NCBI GenBank assembly: GCA_008501735.1
Contig: QQUF01000028.1
Location: 62,001-126,000 of the forward strand
Length of the DNA stretch: 64,000 bases
Direction of reading: 5' to 3'
From: Calditrichota bacterium
Lineage (GTDB): Bacteria > CLD3
Part shown: piece by piece, positions 53,883 to 62,629 of the stretch
Layout of the letters: the number at the start of each line of letters is the position of its first letter
How positions within the stretch are numbered: the first letter of the stretch is position 1
The notes under the pieces: generated by a model
The model's input: only the letters and a program-made list of their open reading frames with translations
What the model was told of the DNA's origin: nothing
Database searches by the model: none
Made by a program: the position numbers and the translations under genes

Positions 53883-54656
53883 TTGACTTTAAAAAACAAA
53901 ACTGCACTCGTAACAGGTGCAAGTCGTGGAATTGGAAAAGCAATCGCTTTGACTTTAGCAAAACAAGGTGTGAATTTAATTTTGACTGCAAGAAGCACTG
54001 ATTCATTGAATTTGACTTTAGCAGAAGCAGAGAAATTTGGTATAAAAGGCAAAGTTTTTTCTTGTGATTTTGCGAAAAAAAGTGAAGTTGGAAACCTGAT
54101 TTCACAAGTTAAAAATCATTCACAAATTGACATTTTAATCAATAATGCAGGAATTGCAGAAAGCTATCCTTTGCTCAAGACAAGTTTTGAAGAATGGCAA
54201 AGGCATTTTGCTGTAAACGTTGATTCGACTTTCCTTTTGACTCAAGCATTTATTTCCGAAATGGCTGTGAAAAAATGGGGAAGAATTGTGAACGTTGCTT
54301 CAACTGCGGGAAAAGTTGGTTACGCTTACACTGCTGCTTACACTGCTTCCAAACACGCTTTACTTGGTCTGACAAAAGTTGCTGCACTTGAATTTGCGAA
54401 AAAAGGTGTAACCGTAAATGCAGTTTGTCCTTCTTTTGTAAACACAGAAATTGTGAGCAAAAGTATCCAAAAAATAAATGAAACAACAGGAATGAAAGAA
54501 GACAAAGCACGCGAAACTCTGTCGAGACTTTCACCACAAAACAGACTTTTAGAAACACAAGAAATCGCCGATTTGACTGTCTTTCTCTGCTCAAAAGAGG
54601 CAAAGGGAATTACAGGTCAAGGAATTAATATTGATGGCGGAACTCTAACTTTTTAG
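53883..54656 (+). CDS. Short-chain dehydrogenase/reductase (FabG-like)
   Basis: A 257-residue NAD(P)-dependent SDR. It has the nucleotide motif TGASRGIGKA, NNAG, the catalytic Ser in VNVASTAGK and YTASK, and a C-terminal GQGINIDGG. The likely substrate is a 3-oxoacyl or 3-hydroxyacyl compound, but specificity cannot be read. The start is TTG at 53883 with AAGGAA six bases upstream. Confidence 0.88.
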   Translation: MTLKNKTALVTGASRGIGKAIALTLAKQGVNLILTARSTDSLNLTLAEAEKFGIKGKVFSCDFAKKSEVGNLISQVKNHSQIDILINNAGIAESYPLLKTSFEEWQRHFAVNVDSTFLLTQAFISEMAVKKWGRIVNVASTAGKVGYAYTAAYTASKHALLGLTKVAALEFAKKGVTVNAVCPSFVNTEIVSKSIQKINETTGMKEDKARETLSRLSPQNRLLETQEIADLTVFLCSKEAKGITGQGINIDGGTLTF

Positions 54657-54673
54657 TAAAATGAGATTTTAAA

Positions 54674-55060
54674 ATGGATAAAAATACAGTAAAACAAATC
54701 GCTTTTGAAGCACGACAAAAACTCGGCGAGAAAGCAACACCTGAATTAGTTGAAAAAGTGGTAAGAAGAACTTTGGAGTTGATGGGAAATAATGAAATTG
54801 CTACCCAAACAAAAAATACATTTTCAGAAAAACTGACTGGAATTTTAACTGTCGTCGGTAATTCAGAAAAACTTGACTCTGTTAGAAGTTTAATAAAAAG
54901 CTCACACTGTAAAATTTTTGTTGAACAAAGCTTTAACGTTAGAGATAGGCAAGTAACACATTTTTCGATTGATTGTTCCGAAAGCATTGCATCACCACAG
55001 GAAGTTGTAAAGCAAATTAATCAACTGGGTTCTTTAGAAAGTCATTTTTTTAAAATCTAA
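54674..55060 (+). CDS. Unknown protein with ACT-like C-terminal half
   Basis: A 128-residue cytoplasmic protein. A helical start (KQIAFEARQKLGEKATPELVEKVVRRTLELM) is followed by a strand-helix-strand-strand-helix pattern (GILTVVGNSEKL..., VTHFSIDCS, SPQEVVKQINQLG) that looks like an ACT domain. No family match is certain. It lies 17 bases after the SDR gene on the same strand and ends at a shared terminator. Confidence 0.5.
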   Translation: MDKNTVKQIAFEARQKLGEKATPELVEKVVRRTLELMGNNEIATQTKNTFSEKLTGILTVVGNSEKLDSVRSLIKSSHCKIFVEQSFNVRDRQVTHFSIDCSESIASPQEVVKQINQLGSLESHFFKI

Positions 55061-55074
55061 ACTTTATAAATAAA

Positions 55075-55106
55075 AAAAGGCAATTTGAATTAACAAATTG
55101 CCTTTT
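55075..55106. terminator. Terminator shared by the ACT-like gene and the LruC lipoprotein gene
   Basis: AAAAGGCAATTTG (55075-55087) pairs exactly with CAAATTGCCTTTT (55094-55106). On the minus strand seven T follow, so it is a strong terminator for the lipoprotein and a weaker one in the other direction. Confidence 0.75.
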
Positions 55107-55126
55107 AAATGAGGTATTTGAGAAAT

Positions 55127-57097
55127 TTATTGTTTTATCAATCCAGGAATTTGGAAAATATTCAAAATATTAATATTTCCAATAGTTGGTAAATACCAAT
55201 CTGTGTTATTTTCCCCGCCACTTTGAGCCCAATCATCAAAATTGTAGTAAGCATTTAAAATGTCAACTTTTTCTTTTGGATAGTCGAAAGAGTTTGGCAT
55301 TGAAATCGCCCAAGGTAATCCACTCGCAGTTTTGTAGTAATTGCCAGTTAGCTGATTGCTTGCATCATCTGCTGTTCCAAGAAGTGAAAGGTCAGCTAAA
55401 GCTGTTGGTTCAGTATCTGGTAAATGCACTTCGTGAGTTCTGTCTCTGTCAACAAACATAAATGGGTTAAAAGGAGGTTGCAAAGCATCTAACTCTAAAG
55501 ATGAAAGAGGTGGATTCAAAGTGAAACTAATTTGTGTAGTATCAGGTTCAACGTAAGCAACTCCACTTTCTGTGTTTACAAAAATCGAACCGTTTGGTGG
55601 TTGCATAATATTACTAACATTATCATAAACTATGAAAACTGTTTTATCACTTGCATGACCTGCTTCAAGTCCTTGGGCATTTGTGTTAATAAAGCTTTCA
55701 GTTAAAGATTGAGACCTTGCAAAATTTGTTACTTTAGCTTGTGGAATATTCATCTCAACACCAAAACCATTTTTTAATGTCGCTCCAACAGCTTTTGCAA
55801 CGTAAGTAGCTTTTACTTCAACTAACTCATTACTTGCATTTACAACTCCTTGATATTTGTAATCAATAGCTAAGTCATTGAAATCAAAATCTCCTTGATT
55901 TGGCCATCTATCTTCAAAAACCAAGCTTCCAAAATTCCCATTGTCAGGATAAAAAAGATTGAATGCTTTTGTAGCATCATTTGGATAATCATCAACTTTA
56001 TCAGAAATTCCATCTCCATCAGTATCAGCATCAGGTTGAATTACGTGAATATTATCAACAAACCAACCAGAATAATTTTGAGCAATTCCATCAACTGTAT
56101 CAAAGTAAAATCTAATTTGTATGTTTTGCCCAGCAAAGTCTGATAAACTTAATTCAGTGGAAATCCATCCACCACTATTTCCACTTGGAGCTAAACCTGA
56201 AATAGATTTCTGTTTTGGGATTCCACGAAGTTCTGTCCAATTACTTCCACCGTCGTTAGAAACACTAACCATACAATAATCCCACCAAAATTCAGTTTTA
56301 TATTTTTCATCAAAAACTAAAACTAAACCATCATCATTAGGCAAACTAACTTGAGGCGATACAACTGCTGTATTAATTCTATTCCCTGTAGCATAGTTTC
56401 CAGAACTATTAATTCCACACCACATTGCATTTGTCGAACCTCCTTCTGGACCAGGATTTTTCGATACAATATGCCAAAGGTCATCATTACCAGAATAAAC
56501 CTGAGTTGTCCAACCACCAATTCCACTTTCAAAATCTTCGAAGAAAAGTGTAATTGTGTCAGTTCCAGCGACACTATTTGTAGTTTTGCTAAATACCGCT
56601 TCTGAAACTTCTGCTCTATCACCTGAATTATTTGAAGGGCTTGAATTTCCTGTTCTAGTTTGAGGAATTGTATTCTCGTCAGGATAAGAATAAGTGTGCG
56701 AAGCCTCTCCACTAAGAATCGGAATTTCAATTGTTTTGTAATAAATTGAAGAATGATTAGTAGCCACGAAAATACTTTCAAGGTAAGTTGCCAAACTCAA
56801 ATCCCTTTGAAAAACACCTTGTGAGTTTGTTACTCCTTGAGTTAATAATTGCCCACCATTTTCAGGGTCATCATTATAAATTTTAAAAACTGCTCCATCA
56901 ATTGGTTGGTTATCAAAATCAGGTGCTGTAATTTTTATTGTTACTGTTTCCACAGTTTCAAAATTAAATCCTTCTGCAACTTTTATTTCATTAGTTGTAT
57001 CAGGAGTCAATTCAGCAGAATCATCATTTGTACAACCAATCATCAAAAGTACTGACGCTGCCAAACTTAACTTTGCTAAAGAGTTAAAAGTTTTCAT
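55127..57097 (-). CDS. LruC-domain surface lipoprotein
   Basis: A 656-residue lipoprotein with lipobox LMIGC (Cys at about 22). A carboxypeptidase-regulatory-like beta domain (about 40-130) is followed by a jelly-roll/MAM-like segment (about 180-345). Then comes a Ca-binding-like DADTDGDGISDKVDD and the LruC (DUF4842) block YPDNGNFGSLVFEDRWPNQ.GDFDFNDLAIDY. The end carries LPWAISMPNSFDYPKEKVDI. Found in Bacteroidota and Leptospira as surface proteins. Single gene with its own terminator. Confidence 0.88.
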   Translation of the reverse strand: MKTFNSLAKLSLAASVLLMIGCTNDDSAELTPDTTNEIKVAEGFNFETVETVTIKITAPDFDNQPIDGAVFKIYNDDPENGGQLLTQGVTNSQGVFQRDLSLATYLESIFVATNHSSIYYKTIEIPILSGEASHTYSYPDENTIPQTRTGNSSPSNNSGDRAEVSEAVFSKTTNSVAGTDTITLFFEDFESGIGGWTTQVYSGNDDLWHIVSKNPGPEGGSTNAMWCGINSSGNYATGNRINTAVVSPQVSLPNDDGLVLVFDEKYKTEFWWDYCMVSVSNDGGSNWTELRGIPKQKSISGLAPSGNSGGWISTELSLSDFAGQNIQIRFYFDTVDGIAQNYSGWFVDNIHVIQPDADTDGDGISDKVDDYPNDATKAFNLFYPDNGNFGSLVFEDRWPNQGDFDFNDLAIDYKYQGVVNASNELVEVKATYVAKAVGATLKNGFGVEMNIPQAKVTNFARSQSLTESFINTNAQGLEAGHASDKTVFIVYDNVSNIMQPPNGSIFVNTESGVAYVEPDTTQISFTLNPPLSSLELDALQPPFNPFMFVDRDRTHEVHLPDTEPTALADLSLLGTADDASNQLTGNYYKTASGLPWAISMPNSFDYPKEKVDILNAYYNFDDWAQSGGENNTDWYLPTIGNINILNIFQIPGLIKQ

Positions 57098-57268
57098 GGT
57101 CTTGCTCTACATTGATTTAATTTATAAATTTAAATAATTATTTACTTGTGTTGTCTTACGGAAACTAAAATAAAAAATAATACTCAAAAATTTCTCGTTT
57201 TCGATGAACATTCTTTTTTGAAAGGTGAATGATGAGTAATATAAGTTTTCTGAATAGAAAAAGAAGGC

Positions 57269-57631
57269 TCAGTTTATTTTCTGTAATTCTTCTTCAAGTT
57301 CTTTGTTTGCTTGAATGAAGTAAACTTCAAGTTCGTCAATTAAGTTTGGGAGTAATTCTAAATTTATTTTCTGTGCAGAAAATCTTTCGATGTTCAAGAC
57401 AATACTATCTAAGTCTTTATTTCCTAAAGTCTTCGCTGTTGGTTTGTATTTGTGGGCAATTTCTCGAACTCCCTCATAATTTTTAGTAGCTAAATTTTCT
57501 TTGATTATTTCTAGAATTGAAAGATTAGTTCTGATAATCATTTCAAGAGTTTCTTTCAAGAATTCTCGGTCATCTTTGGAATTTCCGCTTAAAAAGCCTT
57601 CAAAATAAGAAAGGTTAAATAATTTTTCCAC
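57269..57631 (-). CDS. HPt phosphotransfer protein
   Basis: A 120-residue helical bundle. The phosphoacceptor His is in IAHKYKPTAKTLGNKDLD, matching the HPt signature (HKLKGSA..G). It passes phosphate between receiver domains in a phosphorelay. Its GTG start lies 15 bases after the stop of the LytTR regulator gene, so the two form an operon. No hybrid histidine kinase is adjacent. Confidence 0.85.
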   Translation of the reverse strand: MEKLFNLSYFEGFLSGNSKDDREFLKETLEMIIRTNLSILEIIKENLATKNYEGVREIAHKYKPTAKTLGNKDLDSIVLNIERFSAQKINLELLPNLIDELEVYFIQANKELEEELQKIN

Positions 57632-57646
57632 TCTCAGAAACTCAAT

Positions 57647-58348
57647 CTAAATTAGGTTTAGGCTTTTCATTAATTCATCTTTGTAGGACTTTCCAATTGG
57701 AATTAATTTTTTATCAATTACCAAAGTATTATCCTCAATTACAGAAATCTTATCTTTCTTAACAATGTAAGATCTATGAACTCTGACAAAATCATCAGAA
57801 GGAAGTTTTTCAATAATTCCCTTCATTGTCGAATGCACTGTAAATTTTCCATTTGGGGTAAGAATATTTACATAATCAGACATCGATTCAATCCACATAA
57901 TATCATTTGTACTAATTTTTACAAGTCGTGAATTAACTTTTACAAAAATATTTGTGTCTTCTGAAGTAGAATGATTTTGTTGCTCTTCAGTATCAAAACT
58001 TTCTTTAGCTTTTGTAACAGCTTTTAAAAATCTTCCATAATTAACTGGCTTTAAGATGTAATCTGTAACATCGTGTTCAAATGCTTCAACAGCATATTCT
58101 TCGTGCGAAGTTATCAAAATGATTTGCGGTTTTTCTTTAAAATTTTTGATAAATTCAATTCCTGTCATTTCAGGCATCTCAATATCAAGAAAGATTAAAT
58201 CAACCTTTTCTGTACGTAAAACATTAGAAGCCTCAATTGCGTTAGAGCAAAGTTTCACTAATTTTAGAAAATCAGTTTGCTCCACACAACGACTTACCAT
58301 ATGTCTTGACATATCGTCGTCATCAACTACAATACAGTTCATTAACAT
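57647..58348 (-). CDS. LytTR-family response regulator
   Basis: A 233-residue regulator: receiver VVDDDDMSRHMV, phosphoacceptor Asp in LIFLDIEMPEMTG, Lys in YILKPVN, and a LytTR domain (IMWIESMSDYVNILTPNGKF, FVRVHRSYIVKKDKI). It leads an operon with the HPt gene. The distant paralogue at 41534 is coupled to a kinase instead, so this one probably belongs to a relay with kinases elsewhere. Confidence 0.92.
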   Translation of the reverse strand: MLMNCIVVDDDDMSRHMVSRCVEQTDFLKLVKLCSNAIEASNVLRTEKVDLIFLDIEMPEMTGIEFIKNFKEKPQIILITSHEEYAVEAFEHDVTDYILKPVNYGRFLKAVTKAKESFDTEEQQNHSTSEDTNIFVKVNSRLVKISTNDIMWIESMSDYVNILTPNGKFTVHSTMKGIIEKLPSDDFVRVHRSYIVKKDKISVIEDNTLVIDKKLIPIGKSYKDELMKSLNLI

Positions 58349-58435
58349 TTGAATTTCTTAGCCTTGTGTTATTAGAAAGATTTCTAAAAATAAAACATTC
58401 TCATTAAACTTTGTAAGAAATTTTGTTTTTATTTT

Positions 58436-59632
58436 TTAGATGTTTAAGTCAAGCACCAATGGAATGTGGTCTGAAATCCTCAAACCTTCAAAATCTTGAG
58501 TTTCAATTACTTTTGTAAAAATATTTTTCTTTCGTCTCTTAAAATCTTCTAAATCGCTTTTGACAGCAAACCAATCAAGTTTCATCGGGATTTTTCCGTC
58601 CCATTTTGCAAGCCTCTTTTTAGCGTAATTCAAAAGAAATTTTGGCATTAATTCAAGTGCCTTTTTACTCGCAATTTCATCAGCAACTTCAAAAAACAAA
58701 GTTCCCTTTTGCTCTTCATTGAAGTCCTTAAAGTTGTAACCGTATTCATTTAATTTATCAAAAATTGGCTTTTCAAATCTTTTGAATGGCACTAAATAAT
58801 TTTCAATCGTTTCGTCAATCCCAAAAATAAAACCTTTGTAAAGCATTTCTCTGACTGTCGAAAAGTAATTACTAAAATCCCAAGTTGTTGTATTAAAATC
58901 TCCACCAATTATTTGAGTTTCGGCTTTTGTTTTTCCCAAACTTTCTAAGATTCCTTGTAATTGTTCTGCTCGTTGTTTCGGCGAAGCTCCAGAATCCAAG
59001 TGGGCAACTCCTAACCCTAAACTTTTTTCCCCAATCTGAATTTTTGCCACGCAAGATTTTTTACTTCCGAGTCTTTTTTCAGAGCTAGTAAACTTGTCTT
59101 TGAGAATTGACAAAATAGCATTTTCACAATGAGTTATTTTGAATTTGGAAAGAATTGCACTTCCGTGAAGCCCCAAAGAATTTGGAATTTTATGAGAAGT
59201 TTCTCCGTGAGTGCCTTTTGAAAGGACAAGGTAAGAGTTTGCAAAACAGTAATTCATTTGAAGTGCAAGTGCTATTTCTCTTGCAACATTTTTGTTCTGA
59301 CTTCTTCCCATTCCATTATCAACTTCTGACAAAAGTAAAATATCTGCTTCTGCAAGAATCGACTCGTTTTGCAAAGCCCAAATGATTCCTTTTAAATTTT
59401 TGCCTCTTTCGATGTTCCAAGCAACAACACGAATTTTTTCTTTTGTTTCACAATTTTTTGAAATTGAATTATCCCACTCAATTCCGTTTACCACTTCTGA
59501 AATTTGATTTTTTAACTTTGCATAAAGTGGAGAATTCTCAAAATTTTTTCTCTGTTTAAATTTTGAAATTTCACCAAAAAGTGGAGTTAGTTGGTGAGTT
59601 AAAAAATGTTTTTCCTCTTTAATCTCTAACAT
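58436..59632 (-). CDS. Endonuclease/exonuclease/phosphatase family protein
   Basis: A 398-residue metal-dependent phosphoesterase-fold protein. The catalytic layout is visible: VVAWNIERGKNL (Asn), LLLSEVDNGMGRS (metal Glu), IIGGDFNTTTWDF (Asp-Asn) and the final ISDHIPLVLDL (Asp-His). About 70 N-terminal residues precede the fold. The substrate (DNA, lipid or nucleotide) cannot be read. It starts 13 bases after hldE on the same strand, probably one unit. Confidence 0.85.
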   Translation of the reverse strand: MLEIKEEKHFLTHQLTPLFGEISKFKQRKNFENSPLYAKLKNQISEVVNGIEWDNSISKNCETKEKIRVVAWNIERGKNLKGIIWALQNESILAEADILLLSEVDNGMGRSQNKNVAREIALALQMNYCFANSYLVLSKGTHGETSHKIPNSLGLHGSAILSKFKITHCENAILSILKDKFTSSEKRLGSKKSCVAKIQIGEKSLGLGVAHLDSGASPKQRAEQLQGILESLGKTKAETQIIGGDFNTTTWDFSNYFSTVREMLYKGFIFGIDETIENYLVPFKRFEKPIFDKLNEYGYNFKDFNEEQKGTLFFEVADEIASKKALELMPKFLLNYAKKRLAKWDGKIPMKLDWFAVKSDLEDFKRRKKNIFTKVIETQDFEGLRISDHIPLVLDLNI

Positions 59633-59645
59633 TCCGAACTGAGTT

Positions 59646-61025
59646 TTAGTTTAGTTTATCCAAAATTTTTGAAGTACTTTGTTGGCTTTCAAATTCAAAA
59701 ACAACAACTTTTCCGCCGTTTGCTCCAACAACTTCTTTTCCAACAATTTCTTCAAGTTTGTAGTCTCCGCCTTTTACTAAAAAATCGGGTTTTAGTTTCT
59801 CAATAATTTTCAAAGGCGTTTCTTCTGAAAAGGCAAAGATTCCGTCCACAAATTCCAAAGCAGAAAGCATTTCCAACCTTTCCGAAAGTTCAAAAATTGG
59901 TCTTGAGTTGCCTTTCAATTTTTTAACGGAACTATCGGAATTCACAGCAACAAAAAGGTAATCGCCAAGACTTTTAGCTTTTCGTAAAAGTTGAATGTGT
60001 CCGTTGTGCAGAACGTCAAAACAGCCGTTTGTAAAAACAAAAATTTTGTTTTCTTTCTGCAAAGAATTCCGAATTTCTAATGCTTCTTTTAAGGTCAAAG
60101 TTTTAGTTTTCTCTTGAATAATTTCCTCAAAATTCACAACCGAAGTTCCTTGTTTTGAAACAACTTGTCCAGCAGCAAGGTTTGCGATTTTACAAGCGAA
60201 GTGCAAGTCTTTTGTCAAAAAATGAATCGGAGCTAAAACCGCTAAAAAAGTATCTCCAGCTCCAGTAACATCGAAAATTTCTTTTGCTTTTGTTTCCTCG
60301 CTTACGACTTTCTCGTTTTCTAAAAAACAAACACCTTTTTCAGCAAGAGTTACGACAACATTAGAAATTTCATTTTGACTTTGAATTTTTTCAAGAATTT
60401 TAGAGGCATTTTCTAAAGTAAATTTTTCGTTAGTTGCTTCTGAGATTTCTGTTTGGTTTGCGAGAACCAAAGTCGAGTTTTGGTAAGTGCTAAAATCCTT
60501 AGACTTCGGAGCAACGTAAACAGGCTTTCCAACTTTCAAAATTTCTTGAACAAGCTCCTTTGAGACAACACCTTTTGCGTAGTCAGAAACGATGAAGAAA
60601 TCAAAATTTTTAAGTTCATCTTTTTGCGGAAGTTCTAAGTTTAGTCTTTCAGTTTGCTCAAAATCTGCCCTAAAAAGCTGTTGTCCTTGAGCGATAAACC
60701 TTCGTTTTGTAGTCGTTGGGAAGTATTTCTGCTCTTGTAAAAAATCGGCTAAAATGCCTTTTTCTTCCAAAATCTGTTTTACCCTTTTACCATTTTTACC
60801 AGTTCCCAAAACTCCCAAAACTGAAACTTCAACTCCACAGGCTTTTAAATTCAAAGCCAAGTTTCCCGCTCCACCAAGAGTGAAACTTTCAAATTTTTCC
60901 TTAAAAACAGGAATCGGTGCTTCGGGCGAAATTCTTTCGCAATCACCAAAGACGTAGTGGTCAAGCATCAAATCGCCGATTACAAGAACTTTGAGTTCCT
61001 TGAAATTTTCTGTTAGACTTTTAAT
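59646..61025 (-). CDS. hldE: Bifunctional heptose-7-phosphate kinase / heptose-1-phosphate adenylyltransferase
   Basis: Makes ADP-heptose for LPS core. The kinase half (PfkB fold) has GDCERISPEAPIPV, GGAGNLALNL and VTGAGDTFLAV. The transferase half begins FTNGCFDVLHNGHIQLL and carries GGDYKLEEIVG. The first usable TTG (60971) would cut off the conserved strand KVLVIGDLMLDHY, which continues in frame to at least 60992. The frame stays open to a TGA at 61031, and the only start-like codon there is ATT at 61025, with AGG eight bases upstream. I therefore extend the gene to 61025, with low certainty on that codon. Confidence 0.9.
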   Translation of the reverse strand: MKSLTENFKELKVLVIGDLMLDHYVFGDCERISPEAPIPVFKEKFESFTLGGAGNLALNLKACGVEVSVLGVLGTGKNGKRVKQILEEKGILADFLQEQKYFPTTTKRRFIAQGQQLFRADFEQTERLNLELPQKDELKNFDFFIVSDYAKGVVSKELVQEILKVGKPVYVAPKSKDFSTYQNSTLVLANQTEISEATNEKFTLENASKILEKIQSQNEISNVVVTLAEKGVCFLENEKVVSEETKAKEIFDVTGAGDTFLAVLAPIHFLTKDLHFACKIANLAAGQVVSKQGTSVVNFEEIIQEKTKTLTLKEALEIRNSLQKENKIFVFTNGCFDVLHNGHIQLLRKAKSLGDYLFVAVNSDSSVKKLKGNSRPIFELSERLEMLSALEFVDGIFAFSEETPLKIIEKLKPDFLVKGGDYKLEEIVGKEVVGANGGKVVVFEFESQQSTSKILDKLN

Positions 61026-61122
61026 TTTTCAAACCTATTTCATTTTAAAAGGTGAGTTTTAAAATTAATTGATTTACGTAGATAAAAAAATAATTTGATT
61101 TCAAAATTTATTTTTTAAATTA

Positions 61123-61136
61123 GTTGCCGAAGCAAC
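61123..61136 (+). promoter_or_regulatory. MarR operator upstream of marR
   Basis: GTTGC-CGAA-GCAAC. A second copy of the same plan lies at 61622, after marR and before the next gene. A TTG inside it could be read as the marR start but is better seen as operator sequence. Confidence 0.7.
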
Positions 61137-61150
61137 AAAATAAAGATTTT

Positions 61151-61603
61151 ATGAAACCCAAAGATTTTACATCAGCAGGAATGGAAAAAGCTCCTGCTTA
61201 CCTGATTTACAGAACTGCTAGAGTTTTGAGAATGTTTTTTATCAAAATGATGAAAAACAGCGGAAATGACTTAACTCAAGAACAGTGGTTAATTTTAAAC
61301 CGAATTAGAAACCAAGAAGGGATTTCACAAACTGAACTTTCTGACAGTGTTTTTAATGATAGACCAAACATCACAAGAATTGTTGATTCCCTCATAAAAA
61401 GAAATTTTGTAACTCGCAGGAAAGATGCAAATGACGGCAGAAAGTTTAATGTTTTTCTTACTAAGGAAGGTGAGATTTTCGTTGAAAAAATTACCAAAGT
61501 CGTCGAAAAGGAAAGGGAAAGGATTTACAAAGGAATCTCAGAAAATGAACTTGAACAATTGAGTAACTTCTTACAAAAATTTGAAAAAAATATTCTCGAA
61601 TAA
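61151..61603 (+). CDS. MarR-family transcriptional regulator
   Basis: A 150-residue winged-helix regulator from the ATG at 61151. LTQEQWLILNRIRNQEGISQTELSD, the recognition helix RPNITRIVDSLIKRNFV and the wing RRKDANDGRKFNVFLT are typical MarR segments. Twin GTTGC-N4-GCAAC palindromes before it and before the next gene suggest it represses itself and the two-gene export unit that follows. The inducing ligand is unknown. Confidence 0.88.
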   Translation: MKPKDFTSAGMEKAPAYLIYRTARVLRMFFIKMMKNSGNDLTQEQWLILNRIRNQEGISQTELSDSVFNDRPNITRIVDSLIKRNFVTRRKDANDGRKFNVFLTKEGEIFVEKITKVVEKERERIYKGISENELEQLSNFLQKFEKNILE

Positions 61604-61621
61604 AAAAAATTTAATCTATTA

Positions 61622-61635
61622 GTTGCCTAAGCAAC
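61622..61635 (+). promoter_or_regulatory. MarR operator upstream of the NTF2-like gene
   Basis: GTTGC-CTAA-GCAAC with the same flanks (TTA before, AA after) as the site upstream of marR, 36 bases before the downstream ATG. Confidence 0.7.
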
Positions 61636-61670
61636 AATTATTTTAACTCAAAACCAATAAGGAGAAAAAA

Positions 61671-62123
61671 ATGAATTTTCAAAAACATTTTTTCCTAACA
61701 ACACTTTCAATTTTAACAATTCTTTTAACAAATGTTTTCGCTTCTGAAAAGGAAGACCGAGAAGCAATTCGGCAAACGATTTCTTACTTTGTTCAAAGCG
61801 GAGACACTCAAAGCTCTAAATTAGGCAAAAAATCCCTGCACGAAGACTGCAAACAAATCATTCTTGGAAACATTGGCGAGACCGAAAAAGGTTTTATGGA
61901 AATGCCAACAAGTGTTTACCTAAAGATGTTAGACGAAAAGAAAATCGGTGGCGACAAAAGAACTTTTGAAATTAGTTCACTTGAGGTCAGTAACCAAACA
62001 GCTTCGGCTAAAGTAAAAATCTACTCGGAGAAACATACTTTTACCGATTTCATTTCTCTCGCAAAGTTTGGCAACGAATGGAAAATCATTGGGATTCTAA
62101 TTGATTTTCAGAGTGAAAAATAA
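61671..62123 (+). CDS. Exported NTF2-like (SnoaL/lumazine-binding-like) protein
   Basis: A 150-residue secreted protein with a signal peptide to about residue 24 (ending VFASE). The NTF2-like fold is suggested by EDREAIRQTISYFVQSG, then LHEDC and repeated strands ending FISLAKFGNEWKIIGILIDFQ, the usual layout of these small pockets. Ligand unknown. A strong AAGGAG precedes the ATG. Its stop overlaps the start of the DOMON gene (TAATG). Confidence 0.75.
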   Translation: MNFQKHFFLTTLSILTILLTNVFASEKEDREAIRQTISYFVQSGDTQSSKLGKKSLHEDCKQIILGNIGETEKGFMEMPTSVYLKMLDEKKIGGDKRTFEISSLEVSNQTASAKVKIYSEKHTFTDFISLAKFGNEWKIIGILIDFQSEK

Positions 62124-62629
62124 TGCTAAAATTACAACTTAAAATCTGGCTCGCGTGTCTTTTACTTTCTGCGAATTTGTTTGCAGAAAGTAAAAACTCT
62201 TACACTTTTGGGGAAATGAATTTCAGTGCCAAAATCGTTCAGGACTCAATTTTAGTTTTAATCAAAGCTCCGACAAAAGGTTGGCTTGCTGTCGGTTTAA
62301 ATTCTGAAAACTCAATTGTTGGAAGTGATTTGAAAATGTTCAGAGTCGTGAGTGGGAAAGTAGAATTTGAAGACCAATTCACGACGGGCTTTGGAATTCA
62401 CCCTCAAGATTCAGAGCTTGGAGGAACTTCAAACGTCAAAATAATTTCTGGTTCCGAAAACGAAAAATTTACTGAAATACTTTTTCAAATTCCGATGGTT
62501 TCAAAAGACAAATTTGATTTTAAAATTGAACCGAACAAAAAATTTTGGCTGATTTTAGCCTACTCAACCGAAGATGACTTTCAACACCATTCGATTATGC
62601 GAAAGCACAAAGAAATCGAAATTAGGTAA
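62123..62629 (+). CDS. Exported DOMON-domain protein
   Basis: A 168-residue secreted protein with a signal peptide ending LFAES. FSAKIVQDSILVLIKAPTKGWLAVGLN, then SDLKMFRVVSG and a late HHSIMRKH segment resemble DOMON haem- or sugar-binding domains. The Met and His residues at the typical positions are compatible with haem b. It is translationally coupled to the NTF2-like gene and probably under the same MarR control. It overlaps the convergent methyltransferase by eight bases. Confidence 0.75.
   Translation: MLKLQLKIWLACLLLSANLFAESKNSYTFGEMNFSAKIVQDSILVLIKAPTKGWLAVGLNSENSIVGSDLKMFRVVSGKVEFEDQFTTGFGIHPQDSELGGTSNVKIISGSENEKFTEILFQIPMVSKDKFDFKIEPNKKFWLILAYSTEDDFQHHSIMRKHKEIEIR

Noticed and set aside
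57098-57268. A possible gene or RNA in the gap before the LruC lipoprotein gene
   Set aside because: No open frame with a start, no strong hairpin and no recognisable motif; probably promoter sequence only.
61124-61150. TTG at 61124 as the MarR start
   Set aside because: It lies inside the GTTGC-CGAA-GCAAC operator; the ATG at 61151 gives a normal MarR N-terminus.
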